From the NCBI RefSeq assembly GCF_016802725.1, contig NC_052671.1, forward strand, positions 18,769,231 to 18,833,230: a stretch of DNA of 64,000 nt, read 5' to 3'. The translations under genes were made by a program, and so were the position numbers. The DNA is from Solenopsis invicta. Taxonomy: Eukaryota; Arthropoda; Insecta; Hymenoptera; Formicidae. Position 1 is the first letter of the stretch, and each line of letters begins with the position of its first letter. The notes beneath the pieces were generated by a model. It did no database searches. It saw nothing but the letters and a program-made list of their open reading frames with translations, and was not told the origin of the DNA. Shown here one piece after another: positions 25,401-34,224 of this stretch.

Positions 25401-28400
25401 AGTATAATAATTTAGATAAAGATAAGATGAAGCTATTTCTTTATCTAGATGATTATCTAGATAATTTTATATAGATAATGGCAAACACTGCACATGACAC
25501 ATTTAGACCTTTTTTACGCGAAATTGCTTACCCTCCACGCAATGATAGACTAGGATTTTTTTCTAATATCCATAAAATCACTTTGTCCTCCTTTTTCGTC
25601 GTTACTTGAGCAGAACCACAATCTGGCAGGTTATCGACGTTTTTTACGTTGGAATAGCGTTTCACCCACTTATTTACAAATGTCTTTGATTTTTTCATGT
25701 ATTTTGGAGCCAATTCGTATGACATTTTTGGTCCTTTCGGATGCAAACTCAAAAATACGGCTTTGTAACGTGATGCGTACGCGACACTTATGGTGAAATA
25801 TGTCCTTCTGTGACTAAGATCAAACGACAATTGGGGAGGTTTTCTTTTCAAAGCATCTTAGAGGAGGCATCCCACTATCTGATCGCGTTCGAATCACTCC
25901 TTTAATGGTTTCCAGGAAAAAGTTTTGCCGCACACGCTCTTATCAAACAGATTGTACATACATACATATACGCATACACACACACACTTATACATATATT
26001 ACCGTCGCCGTAGAGATTTGAATAAGGATTCACTCCAGTATAATTGTACGTCTTTGCGTACGCTCCGTTCCCCGGACTAGACACGACAAACGGTCTTATA
26101 GGATCCAATTTCTCCACTTCTGTTTTCAATAGATTCACGTAAAGTTTCACATAATCTTCTTTATAAACTTGAGCAGTACCGGTACCATACCAATTTCCAT
26201 AAAGTGCCGCTTCGTTTTCATTATTTCCAGCCCAAAGCACAATACTTGGATGATTTTTCAAACGTATCACATTTTGTAATACTTCTTCCCTCACGTTTTG
26301 CAAGAATATATCACTTGTAGGATACATGGCGCATGCAAACATGAAATCTTGCCAAATCATGATCCCGTATTCGTCAGCTAGGTCGTAAAATAATTTCGAT
26401 TCATAAACACCACCGCCCCACACTCTCAGCATATTCATATGTGTCTGTTTAGCAGACAACAACAAGTGCCTGATGGTGTCTTCTTTTGCTCCCAGTTCGG
26501 GGAAGACACTGGCTGGAATAAAATTGCTGCCTTTAGCGAAGATTGGTATGCCATTTATGCGAAAATAGAAGCTCAATCCTTTTTCCAAAGGTTCTTCCAC
26601 CAATTCCACCGTTCTGAAGCCTATACGAATCCGTTTGTATAGTACACTATCCGCCGTTGTCACAATGGTAGTCAAGTAATATAGATATTGTTTGCCGTAA
26701 CCATTCGGCCACCAAACTCTAACAGCATTCTGTCCAAAAGAAAGAAGAGAAACGTTAGACTAGTCTGGTGGAAAATTCTCGATGAAATTTTAATGGCATT
26801 TCGTCCAATTTTATAATTATTTTAGAACATTTTTATCAAAAATTACATTAAAAATTTGTTTTAATAAATATTCATTTATCAATTACAGAATAGCTGCTCC
26901 TGTCAGAAATGATAATAAAATCGATGTCGATTCAATGTCGATTTGATGATTTCATTATTATTTCTGGTTGGGGCGCTTTTTATTGTGATTTCGTAAAAAT
27001 TAATTACAATTTCAATAAAATGTTATCCATTTTTTTATTAATTGTAGAAAATAATTTTTTTAACAAAATATAATATAATTAAAATTTTATTGCATATTCA
27101 TTGAAATTTAATCAATTTTAACCCTTAAACACATAAGTGGATCCAAGAGACCCCATATGAAGTCGAACGCTTGCTGTGTGAAGACGGAATGAGATAGGAG
27201 GTTCAAACCAGGACGTAAAAAAATCTCCTCTTTCGATTGATATGGTTAATCAACTTTTTTGGTCAAATAGAATTCGAACGGCACGGCGGCAAAGTTTTGC
27301 TAGGGTCAATTGCGACCCATATAGTGTGTGAATGAGAAACTTATTTTGTGAGTAATCTTATGTTAAAAAATTGGACAAAACACGTTTAAACAGATCCTTT
27401 TGCGTATATTACTCTGTCTAAAGTTAAAATACTATAGTGTCATGAAAGAGAGGATTTTTGCATATGGTCCGAAATATATTATCAAACACATCAATTTTCA
27501 ATTTTAGACACCTTGAGTTTATGAAAAATACCTCATATTTGCCTTGTTACATAAGTATATTTTTTAACAGAAATGGCAGTGACATAATTTTATTTTGAAA
27601 GACTCTTTAGTTTTAAAACGCCGTATTGTAAAGTCTTTAAAAATTTTTTGTTGTTAAGATATGATTTAAAAACAGAAGTGGATTTTAGATTTTAGACACC
27701 CAAAAATACCTCATATTCTACTTATATAATTCTACTTTTTAAAAGGAACAATACCATAATTTTTTTTTAAAGTATGATTCTTTAACTTTAAAATGCCGTA
27801 TTTGAAAGTCCTTAAAAGTTTTTTATTACGGAGATATGATTTTTTAAAGGAAAAGTGGATTTTTGAACAATTTCTAATTTTTGCTGGTTTTTCTTTTATA
27901 ACATAACAATAAGTCATTTTTCGACAATATCGATTATGCAGTCACATTTCTGAAATTTTGAACTTTCATATAAGGAAAAAAATTGTTGAAAAATGTTGAT
28001 TAGAACCAAAGTTATAACTTCTCAAAGTTGAAAAAGTCCCAGACTCGAAAATGTGTTTATGTATTTTACGGGATCGGTGTGTTTAAGGGTTAATGAAATG
28101 TCAACTTTATCGAAGTTTCATTAAAAATTTTGTATCAAAGTATTAAAGTTACAATTTTATTTTCATTTGAATGCACTTGCAAATTAATATAAAACCAAAA
28201 TGTGAATAAAATAAAAAAAAAGCTATAATCAGTCTCTATTCTATGCATCAAATAATTATTTTAATAAAAAATGGACATTGGTTAAAAAAACGCGTTCAGA
28301 AATTTGATAAAACCACACATGTAATGAAATCTTCCATGAACATTGCAATATTAATAATGATAATTAAACTATCGTTAAAACTTACCACAGGCACAATAAG

Positions 28401-31009
28401 TGAAATGTTAATATTTCTATACTTTCCACTTGTGTCAAGTAAAACCTCGCTGACATTAGTAATAAGTTTGCTTTGTGAAATATGCAATATCGACGCTACA
28501 TGACAATTGACTTTCGTGACTTTTTCGTCCTTACTTTGTGCTGTCTCGAGAAATATTGTAACAAGGACATTCCAGGAATTATTCTCTTTGCGTATGTCAG
28601 CCGTAATGTCATTAATCAATATATCATTTACAGGAATTAATTCAACATCTTTCCTACAAGTTTACTTCGTATTATCCACGATAAAAATTTTTCTCAGAAT
28701 TTTTCATATAATTTTTCAGATTTTTTGAATATTTTTTAGAAATTATTTGAAAAAGTTGAATATTTTTCAGATTTTTTCTAGATTAACATCTAAAATACTT
28801 ATTGTTAGATAAAAACATTCAAACCAATTTTAACTAAACACAAATATTTTTGTGCTAATATAGCATTTAATGTATTGAACTGTAAATACTTTATTCACTT
28901 TTATATTTCGGGGTCTAATTTTAAAGATGCACTTTTAACACATTGCTTTATTTCATTACATAATTTCATTAAAATACACGTAAAAAAATGTCATAATGCT
29001 GCATTTTTCATTTTTTTCTATTTATTCTATCGGTTTTTTAATCATGAGAAATATAACTCTATCGCGGTCAATGGTCGGTAATGTCGCGTATGTATATTAT
29101 TCATTAAATTTCATTAAAAAGGACTTCTTTCAGAGTAATTATGAAAAAGTATTAAATAGTTTCTTTTCTAAAAATGTAAATCCTGATATATTCTAAGAAT
29201 TTCTCGTTCCATAACTTCTAAAAAAATACTTACAAAATCTGAAAAATATTTAAAACAATATGAAAAAGTCTATATTTTTTCTAGAAATCTGCATATGTAT
29301 AAATTCTGTTAAAATTTCTTATTTTATAATTTCTGAGAAAAACTTAAAAGAATCTGATAAAATTCAAAGTATTTTTTCAGAAATCTTCATAAATTTAAAA
29401 TATTAAAAATTTACATAAAAAATTATAAGAAAAATTTTTACTAGCTACTAGTAAAAATACAGAGATGATAAAAAACCAGACTATGCTGTAAGATAATTGA
29501 TCGCTTATTACCAAATACCAATCGAGGGAAAAGCAGGTCCCCAATCCCATGAAAAACTAGCTTGCATCTTACGAATGTGATTTACGTGACATTGTCCATT
29601 ATATTCTGTAGGTACGCATACTGGTGGTACAATGTAATTTTTCTTTTGCTCATTGTACAAATCTTCAGCTACTTTGACAGCTGAGCGAAATGTGATTTCC
29701 AATAGATTCTGTCCTTTCTGTACATTCGGGATAAATAGATCGTATTAGTAAAATATGGTCGAAAATTCAATTTTGATTTACGAATAGTTTATTTTGTATA
29801 AAAATGAAGTTTCGGTTAGATTTTGGTTACGGCTGAAATTTAAAAGACGACGTAGTCGAAACTGATTAACTTGTAACAATACAAATAAAACTTACAAAAC
29901 ATTTATCACTTAAAATGTATATTTAATGTAAAATGTTTATTTTTCAATAATTTTCCAAAGATTTGTTTAAGAAATATTTTTTTATTTTATGCTTTAAAAT
30001 TTTGTTATTATTGAAATAATATTATGATTACGATACTATGGATAACGTATAATATACATACAACAGATTATGATAATAGAATTATAATAAATAACAAAAA
30101 AAAATCTGTTTAAATAATTAAATTACGATATTTACGATGAATAAAATATACGGTATTTATGCGTGCGCTTTTATATAGCGTTATTAGGATTCTCAAAAAA
30201 GTTTTGGTTTTTGTTTTCGATTTCGATCGAAATAATGTAACCGAATATTCATTTTCAGCCAAAACTAGAAAAGATTGTTTTGGTCAGACTGTAAGTATTA
30301 TTAACATGTATAATAATATAATATGTACAATTTTTTCCATCTGTTTAATTACCTTGATGAAATCTGTCACGTCAAAGCTATATCTTAAAAACATATTTGA
30401 AGTTTTTCCGATAGCATGATTGTTCAAAGAAATGTTAGCGAACGTATCAACTCCATGAAAAACCAAAATTATCTTGCGAGCTTTTAGAAAATTATCATTC
30501 ACTGAAAATAACGTTTAAAGTCTATTTTTAATTTTAAACTGTTAAAAAAGTATCTCACATTTCAATTATAATTTACCATTAAAATATTTAGTGTAAATCA
30601 CGGATTGATTTCCAACCCAACGATTATTGACATCATTTTTTCCAACCAAATTGTCATCTATTATGTTATTTTTATACAAATCTGTATAAATTCCTCCAGG
30701 TACGGTCGCGCTGAAATTGACATCTGTAAAACGAAGTAAGTTGGATATATATTGAAGAGTAAACATTTCTAAGAATAGCCATTCACCAGATTCAAAGGAA
30801 ATTATATTTAATTTTTATAATATTACGTGCTAGTCTCTTACCATTGTCACATTTTTCAAAGGGCTTTTTATCTGGAAAAAATATTTTTTTTATTGTAGTT
30901 ATGATTAATAATGAATAATTTTGTATGAAATAAATTATATACATACACATGTATAATTGTAAACCTATAATATTTGTATAAAGTGTGTGCGTGCGTGCGT
31001 GCGCGCGTG

Positions 31010-31073
<64 letters not shown>

Positions 31074-33165
31074 TCAATAATGATCAAAGCAATATTTACC
31101 TAACATTTTGAAAAACATTATCGCAATAAAAACAAATTATAAAAACGTTAAAATTAATGGAATAGATGCTTTATTCATTAAAAAAATATTTTAATAAGAA
31201 TTTAAAAATACAATATTATATATAACAAAGGCTTGTCTCAAATTAAGAACAAAGTTTTAATTATTATAAAGCAATATGGCCGGGTGTCATTATTATTTAT
31301 ATATTGTCGCAAGTACAATATAATTATCTGTTTATAAAATTTATTCAAGTTACAACGTTTGACTCGTCGTTTAAATCAAGTAATTGATTGTGTAATTTAA
31401 ATATTAATAGAAGTTTCATACATGTTTTAATATTTTTGGAATATATATGTAATAATTTTATATTCTGAAAAATTTCGTTCAAAGATCGAATCAATTCAAC
31501 ATCGATTCAACGATGCGATGATGTGAAAAGAAAATTAACTAATTGCATTTCTACTTTTGCATCGTTTATTTTTATCATTTATTATAAGAAAACAAATAAA
31601 AGGATTTCCGCATGTAATGATTTATTGAATCAACATTATTCGACATCGATTTAAACAATTGGTTATCTAAAAACTTTTTTTAGAATTTTTATACACATTG
31701 GAATACTTCAAAAATATTATGTGTGTGTGTGTGTGTGTGTATTTCAAAATATTCTAAGGTTTATATTAAAAAAATCTGAGAACTGTTCTAAAAAATATAT
31801 TTGACCAAAAATCAAAAAAATTCCAAGTTCTCTTTATTCATTCTTTATTTGTTAAAATAATAATTTTCAATAATTAATTTAAAAAGTGAAAATTGTTTTC
31901 ATTTTTAAATATGAAAATAGAGCGATTTTTGGAAAAATAAATTCAATCGAAAATATTATCTTAAATGAACAAAAGTAAAAAAAAATATCTTCAATAATAA
32001 TTCTAATTCGAAGTAATATCGGAACGATCTCGATTTTTAAATTATTTTATCTAGTCAAAAATGATTCTTTAAAAAGAAAAAAAAATAAATTATTTTTTCG
32101 TTCTTGACGGGATGTTTTCGGAAAACATCAAAATATTTCCTCGAAACGATGTCGTTTCGATGTCGAATGAAAGTCAAAAATTACTTAAAATTGGAGTAAA
32201 AAATCCATCAAAATTAACGAAAATTTCGAAAATTTTTGATTTGCATCGTTAACATCGAAATGACATCGTTTTGAAGAACTATTTCTGCCTGGGTGGGTTA
32301 TTACCAGCCCGAGTTTTGGCTAGCTCATTGCTTTTCTGTCAAGGTATGAATTCCTTCTAATACTTATTGTGTGACTCACAGATTACTTATTTGTAATTAA
32401 TCAGCTTTTAATTTGTATATTTCAAAAACTCCTATTTGAAATCAAAATTTACAAATAATTTTTATTTAATTTTTCAAAAACTTTACACTCTATTCATACA
32501 TATACACCCATATATAGCAGGTTGTTTGAACATTATATTGACATAACGCGCAGAGGTAGAACGGACTAAACCCATGCAGCACAGAAGGCTGCAGAAATAT
32601 TGTTGCAACATTGCTGCAACGTTGTAACATTGCTGCAATGTTGCAACAATATTGTTGCAAGTTTTGTGCTGTATGGGAATAGAGTAGAAAAGTTCTACAT
32701 TATTTTGCAATTTTCGCAATATAATTATAATGAGTTATTAATTTATAAAGATAGTCGAATTCGGCATACCGTCAAATATAAAAAAGCGCGAAGAGATTTT
32801 ATTATGACCGCCAGCGGAGCCAGCGAGCATTGTTTTTTTAATTATCATCGGTTTTTTAATCAAAATATAAAGATGATCGATTTTTAAAATAAATTTTTAA
32901 TAAGCATATCTTTTTTATTTAGAAAATGGCGATAATTTTTATGACTTTTTAAAAAATCAATTATTTTTGAATATTGATTTTCTTATTAGATGTATAATTT
33001 ATCTTCTTTAGACCATACAATTTGTCTGAAATTTTTTTATAACATACTTTTTTTAAGATATTTTACTGTTTTTATTAAAATGCGATACTCAATTAATGTG
33101 CGTGTGCGTGCGTGCGTGCGCGCGCGCGTGTGTGTATGCGCACGTTTGTCCGTGCATGTGTGTAT

Positions 33166-33200
<35 letters not shown>

Positions 33201-33427
33201 CATGTGTATGTGCATGCGCATGTGTACATTCTTTACGCAAACGTAGTTTTCTAAATAAATATCTTTACTGAAAAAGAATGTCTAATAATATTTACCATAG
33301 ATAAGAATGTTTAATAATATTTACCACAGATATTAATGGTTCCTGTCCATGCACCATTTAAGGTTATAACTTGACAGCGTACACTAATCAAGCAGGAAAT
33401 CCACAATGCCAAAATAAAAAACTTCAT
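13459..33427 (-). CDS. MANBA: beta-mannosidase, glycoside hydrolase family 2, complete
   Basis: Eleven coding exons join in phase: 33427-33325, 30871-30842, 30723-30577, 30501-30353, 29717-29512, 28653-28386, 26729-26003, 17312-16884, 15524-15310, 15238-15035 and 13758-13459 (TAG stop). They encode 925 aa, normal for the family. The enzyme removes terminal beta-mannose from N-glycan-derived oligosaccharides in lysosomes. A signal peptide (about residues 1-18) precedes the GH2 sugar-binding domain (LNGAW, then TVPGGIY). An Ig-like domain follows, then RVWWPNGYG (about 306) and the TIM barrel with LRVWGGGVYE. The acid/base glutamate is in GNNENE (about E472) and the nucleophile in SEYGFQSWPS (about E567). 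Both are present, and every splice phase closes. The intron after exon 7 (17313-26002) has been swollen by nested transposons. A CAG acceptor at 33469-33471 suggests a further 5'UTR exon upstream. Confidence 0.95.
14076..14458. mobile_element. MITE with AGGGTGCGGCGCTAAAATCC-type inverted ends
   Basis: The ends AGGGTGCAGTACTAGAATCC (left) and the reverse complement of GGATTTTAGCGCCGCACCCT (right) form terminal inverted repeats of about 25 bp around a core of about 330 bp with no transposase. It lies in the last intron of the beta-mannosidase gene. No clear target duplication was seen. Confidence 0.65.
15525..16883. other. beta-mannosidase intron, no feature seen
   Basis: AT-rich intron with many poly-A/T runs and no recognisable element. 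Confidence 0.5.
17364..17368. repeat. copia target-site duplication, left
   Basis: TTTAG, repeated at 22021-22025 immediately after the right LTR. A length of 5 bp is standard for Ty1/copia integrases. Confidence 0.9.
17369..17588 (-). repeat. copia 3' LTR
   Basis: 220 bp, TG...CA ends. It has C where the other LTR has T, in the context CAGAACA[C/T]GCACG, and is otherwise identical to 21801-22020. Confidence 0.95.
17589..17597 (-). promoter_or_regulatory. copia polypurine tract
   Basis: AAGAGGGGG on the minus strand, directly next to the 3' LTR. This is where plus-strand DNA synthesis is primed. Confidence 0.8.
17634..19508 (-). CDS. copia reverse transcriptase-RNase H region
   Basis: An open frame of up to 624 aa. 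An acidic repeat-rich stretch (DQEDQDN units) precedes the RT: KARLVAKGFTQEYGVDY, then TFSPVVR, LDVDTAFLNG and the catalytic LYVDDFLIF (YVDD). RNase H follows, with GFCDADWAND and the family signature SSTEAEYIAL. The true reading should enter this frame from the upstream gag-integrase frame at about 19380-19500, where a frameshift separates them, so the apparent ATG at 19508 is unlikely to be a real start. All catalytic motifs look intact. Confidence 0.93.
   Translation of the reverse strand: MKIKKFFLLKKTYNKMILDQKEDLKKMKKNFKVQTTDQEQQDAEEDNRETENRHQDHKDQDQEDQDNDKNQDQEDQDNVGEDIRETERRYPKRNRSSKKFSDYFLFQATYEPSDPKNLTEVLKRDDHDKWKEAMRAELHSMAKNKVWTLVDPPENQKIVKNKWVFRTKRNTMGEIVKYKARLVAKGFTQEYGVDYYETFSPVVRHSSIRLLIALSAELNLNIDHLDVDTAFLNGELSEKIYMYQPEGFIDSNNKEKVCLLKRAIYGLKQSSRVWNKKVENVLEKLGFKKSNYEACIYFKVLDKSIIIIALYVDDFLIFSNDEKDCLKLKDQLMKCFKIKDLGKAKRCLGLNIHKDNFMNTISINQKDFIQELLIRFNLTEAKDVVTPMEVGSKLNYNEKENIDVPYQQLIGALMFLAVNTRPDIAFVTSYLSQFNLNYDAQHWKAAKRILRYLKGTIDYSLTYQKTNSLNVVGFCDADWANDLNDRKSYTGFVFILGNGAISWEARKQRLVALSSTEAEYIALSESAKEAIHLKGLLNELISYDEKMILCNDNQSAQKLACNPVFHNKTKHIEIKYHFVRQTVDRNLITLKYVSTDKMIADIFTKSLNGPKHKFCTKGLGLKRI
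19837..21627 (-). CDS. copia gag-protease-integrase region
   Basis: 596 codons from ATG at 21627 to a TAA at 19837-19839. In order: a gag of about 200 aa (WKFGMKMALIHENLW near the start), a zinc knuckle, the aspartic protease (DWYIDSGATTHLS), the integrase zinc domain (HRRLGHLN with CIACLQGKQ) and a DDE core (HSDLCGP, LRTDNGREY, TPEQNGVAERLN). The knuckle reads CYNCLKEGHLKYNY; its last cysteine is replaced by tyrosine. After the TAA the same frame stays open and coding down to 19378, so the stop is a point lesion within the integrase C-terminal part. Confidence 0.93.
   Translation of the reverse strand: MSESAIHLAFEKLEGRESYNNWKFGMKMALIHENLWAAIEGYPEEDTTSEVEKKRRDQKALAKICLMIKPSAYAYVRSAENAKEAWSNLQKAYEDKGLSRRLTLLRTLSGMKLQNFKNMELYVSEIMSISQKLADMDAALDDEFVAVIMLSGLTEDYNPMVMALESANIRLTSDFVKAKLLQDIKHSNSSSEKALYSKNNKVYNKRKVVCYNCLKEGHLKYNYPNKRENKDNVKDKQEKTTSKKDKADKALLVSVKNSDSEDWYIDSGATTHLSNKKDWFENFNSNTSHNIAVASGHKLKAYGTGDVLVSTRNGPKRISEVVYVPDLKTNLLSVSKMIKNNYIVIFNSEGCQVYDTEDCSIEGEVVVTASIHNGLYKLDTEELDTEVGNLAKHLDGEDIWHRRLGHLNRISMNFLKQGLATGVSFADEKGEQCIACLQGKQTRKPFKRIQSSRARNLLEIIHSDLCGPMPDYSWSGKRYILTFIDDFSRKVHAYFLASKNEVYSIFKEYQVMVENETGHTIKVLRTDNGREYLSQEFKAYLKSKGIRHQLTIPYTPEQNGVAERLNRTIVEKARCMMHVANCDHKMWAEAVNTAVY
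21787..21799 (-). promoter_or_regulatory. copia primer-binding site (initiator tRNA-Met half)
   Basis: GTTATGGGCCCAG on the minus strand, immediately inside the 5' LTR. It is complementary to the anticodon stem-loop of initiator tRNA-Met (CUGGGCCCAUAAC), as known for Drosophila copia, which uses an internal tRNA fragment. Confidence 0.85.
21801..22020 (-). repeat. copia 5' LTR
   Basis: 220 bp, carrying promoter and R region for the minus-strand element. One substitution relative to 17369-17588. Confidence 0.95.
22021..22025. repeat. copia target-site duplication, right
   Basis: TTTAG, matching 17364-17368. Confidence 0.9.
22026..23299. other. beta-mannosidase intron between copia and Tc1-like relic
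   Basis: AT-rich sequence with repeated A/T-run phrases of the kind seen elsewhere in these introns (for example TTTTTCTAGAA-like words). No clear element was recognised. A Tc1-type terminal repeat may begin near 23220. Confidence 0.45.
23670..23677. repeat. 8-bp target-site duplication of hAT element, left
   Basis: CACATGAC, repeated at 25491-25498. Confidence 0.9.
24333..24877. repeat. long near-perfect foldback repeat inside the hAT element
   Basis: Arms 24333-24509 and 24702-24877 are reverse complements along about 175 bp with very few differences (for example a 3-bp insertion in the right arm). Each outer end is GGACCCCGCCCGGTTCTTC. The loop of about 190 bp includes a CA/CG microsatellite (about 24525-24556). 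It is probably a separate MITE that inserted into the hAT element or was part of it from the start. No clear duplication of flanking bases was seen. Confidence 0.85.
24891..24897 (+). promoter_or_regulatory. TATA-like element of the 5S rRNA gene
   Basis: TATAAAA ends about 26 bases before the 5S start. Insect 5S genes commonly need a TATA-like element near -30 in addition to the internal promoter. Confidence 0.65.
24923..25042 (+). rRNA. 5S ribosomal RNA gene (or very recent pseudogene)
   Basis: 120 nt beginning GCCAAC and ending GTTGGCCT, so helix I closes. The internal promoter is recognisable: A-box-like GTCAAGCAGCG, intermediate element CTTGGATG and C box GGTGACCGCTTGGGAATACC. CGGTTAGTACTTGGATGGG is the classical 5S signature. 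Several positions differ from usual insect 5S, but the helix pairs GCACGG/CCGTGT remain complementary. With a TATA at -32 and a T8 run three bases after the end, the transcription unit looks complete. It could alternatively be the head of a 5S-derived SINE, but no SINE body follows. Confidence 0.85.
25046..25053 (+). terminator. RNA polymerase III T-run terminator
   Basis: Eight consecutive T residues starting 4 bases after the 5S end. Confidence 0.8.
25491..25498. repeat. 8-bp target-site duplication of hAT element, right
   Basis: CACATGAC, identical to 23670-23677. Confidence 0.9.
27122..28089. mobile_element. piggyBac-type MITE with TTAA duplication
   Basis: The left end is TTAA|CCCTTAAACACA and the right end TGTGTTTAAGGG|TTAA, giving 12-bp perfect terminal inverted repeats starting CCC and TTAA at both sides. 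This is the piggyBac signature. The 968-bp body has no transposase. It lies in the intron between beta-mannosidase exons 6 and 7. Internally, 27503-27690 is duplicated in tandem at 27691-27878. Confidence 0.85.
27503..27878. repeat. tandem duplication (about 188 bp x 2) inside the piggyBac MITE
   Basis: Both units start TTTAGACACC, continue with AATACCTCATATT, and end in a GATATGATTT...AAGTGGATTTT phrase. They have diverged noticeably. Confidence 0.7.
28654..29511. other. beta-mannosidase intron, no feature seen
   Basis: AT-rich intron. No element was identified. Confidence 0.45.
30985..31072. repeat. GT/GC then TA microsatellite
   Basis: A GTGC/GCGT run is followed by about 30 TA units in the beta-mannosidase intron after exon 2. 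Confidence 0.9.
31073..32570. other. beta-mannosidase first intron, mostly featureless
   Basis: AT-rich intron with one (GT)n microsatellite at about 31718-31742. Repeated ATCGAT/CATCGATTC words occur near 31490-31650 and 32120-32280, but no bounded element is clear. Confidence 0.45.
32571..32674. repeat. short hairpin MITE made of TTGCAACA-like units
   Basis: The ends CCCATGCAGCACA and TGTGCTGTATGGG are inverted. The interior consists of alternating GTTGCAACATTGCTGCAA-type words that are themselves self-complementary, so the roughly 104-bp piece folds on itself. Confidence 0.6.
33097..33230. repeat. GT/GC-rich microsatellite
   Basis: Interrupted GTGC and (GT)n runs. The apparent Cys/Val-rich and His/Thr-rich open frames here are microsatellite artefacts. 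Confidence 0.9.
33281..33338 (-). repeat. 29-bp tandem duplication of the exon 1 splice donor
   Basis: The phrase GAATGT(T/C)TAATAATATTTACCA occurs twice, 29 bp apart. It duplicates the last bases of beta-mannosidase exon 1 and its GTAAAT donor. Use of the distal donor (exon end 33296) would add 29 bases including an in-frame TAA, so the proximal donor at 33324 is the productive one. Confidence 0.65.
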
Positions 33428-33844
33428 TTCCGATGACAGTGTACTTTGAAGTGTGATATGACAATTACCTGAAATCAAAGACTGTAGATAATAGCTAATG
33501 GAAACTTTGCGTACTCTGGAAACGTATGCGTACTCGTTTATTACTTGTCACTTATCGCAAAAATGTACCAATTATCAATGAACAGATAGACACAAGAGCT
33601 AACAGTGACTTATTTTAAAGATAGTTGTTTGTGTTATAATATTATCTAATCCACTGAAGCAACTTTTCTATCGGAGTTTGATTATCGTTTTAGATTAGGT
33701 TATCAATCCATAATATTATTATTGATATATCAAGAGAAAAAAAACGATAATACAGAATAATTCTTAAGTATACTTTGAAAGATTTATAGTGATTTCTCAC
33801 ACATATTAATTCAAGACATCATACAATCATGCAGGCTATATGAC

Positions 33845-34002
33845 CGATGATATTCATAGTTGATTTATTTTATTTCAAGACCATCTTAAGTAATGTCTTA
33901 GGATCCTAATACGGATCTTGGATTGGTTGATAACATCTTAAAATGGCACTATATATTATAAGATGCATGGTTTTAAATATAAAAATCGACTATGAATATC
34001 GT
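33845..34002. mobile_element. MITE, GATATTCATAGTTGATT family, copy 1
   Basis: GATATTCATAGTTGATT at the left is matched by AATCGACTATGAATATC at the right, with shared internal ATCTTAA words. Related copies occur at 46063-46267 and at the right window edge. Confidence 0.6.
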
Positions 34003-34224
34003 CTCTAGCGCTACAATGTTCTAGAATATTACACGAAAATTATTCAAAATTAAAATATTAAAATAATATTCCGAGAATATTAATACGAGTATAATATATT
34101 TTTTAATTGGGAGAGAATATTATTAAGAATATAATATATTTTTAATTAGGATTTTAACTATGGCCGCCTCAAATATTGTATTAATCTCATCAAACACCCA
34201 AGTTACATTTAATACAAATGTTAA

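Larger units (their letters stand above)
23678..25490. mobile_element. non-autonomous hAT element carrying a 5S rRNA gene
   Basis: The ends are CAGTGTTGCGC... on the left and the reverse complement CAGTGTTTGCC... on the right. They are flanked by the perfect 8-bp duplication CACATGAC, diagnostic of the hAT superfamily. Subterminal regions are rich in TTATCTAGATAA-like palindromic words on both sides, typical of hAT transposase-binding arrays. No transposase is encoded. The interior contains a foldback repeat of about 545 bp (24333-24877) and a 5S rRNA gene (24923-25042). The length is 1813 bp. Confidence 0.88.
23300..25870 (-). pseudogene. Tc1/mariner-type transposase relic, split by a hAT insertion
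   Basis: The two halves flank the hAT element. The N-terminal half (25851-25500) has a helix-turn-helix region with FVNKWVKRY. The C-terminal half (23670-23312) reads TVRRRLLAHEVKFRS and then QVIFTDETSVSG, where the FTDE aspartate is a DDE/D catalytic residue. The second half is in two frames and stops at NNKAF, well short of the full DDE domain. Removing the hAT element and one copy of its 8-bp duplication makes the coding sequence continuous, which fixes the order of events. It lies in the beta-mannosidase intron. Confidence 0.8.

Noticed and set aside
27205..27220. GGTTCAAACC-like B box
   Set aside because: Isolated B-box match inside the piggyBac MITE without an A box at proper spacing.
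30868..31077. Tyr/Ile-repeat frame on minus
   Set aside because: It translates a TA microsatellite beside beta-mannosidase exon 2.
32590..32660. regular short repeats considered as a CRISPR-like array
   Set aside because: Units are overlapping palindromes without unique spacers in an animal genome; a hairpin MITE explains them.
33037..33271. Cys/Val-rich and His/Thr-rich frames
   Set aside because: They translate a GT/GC microsatellite.
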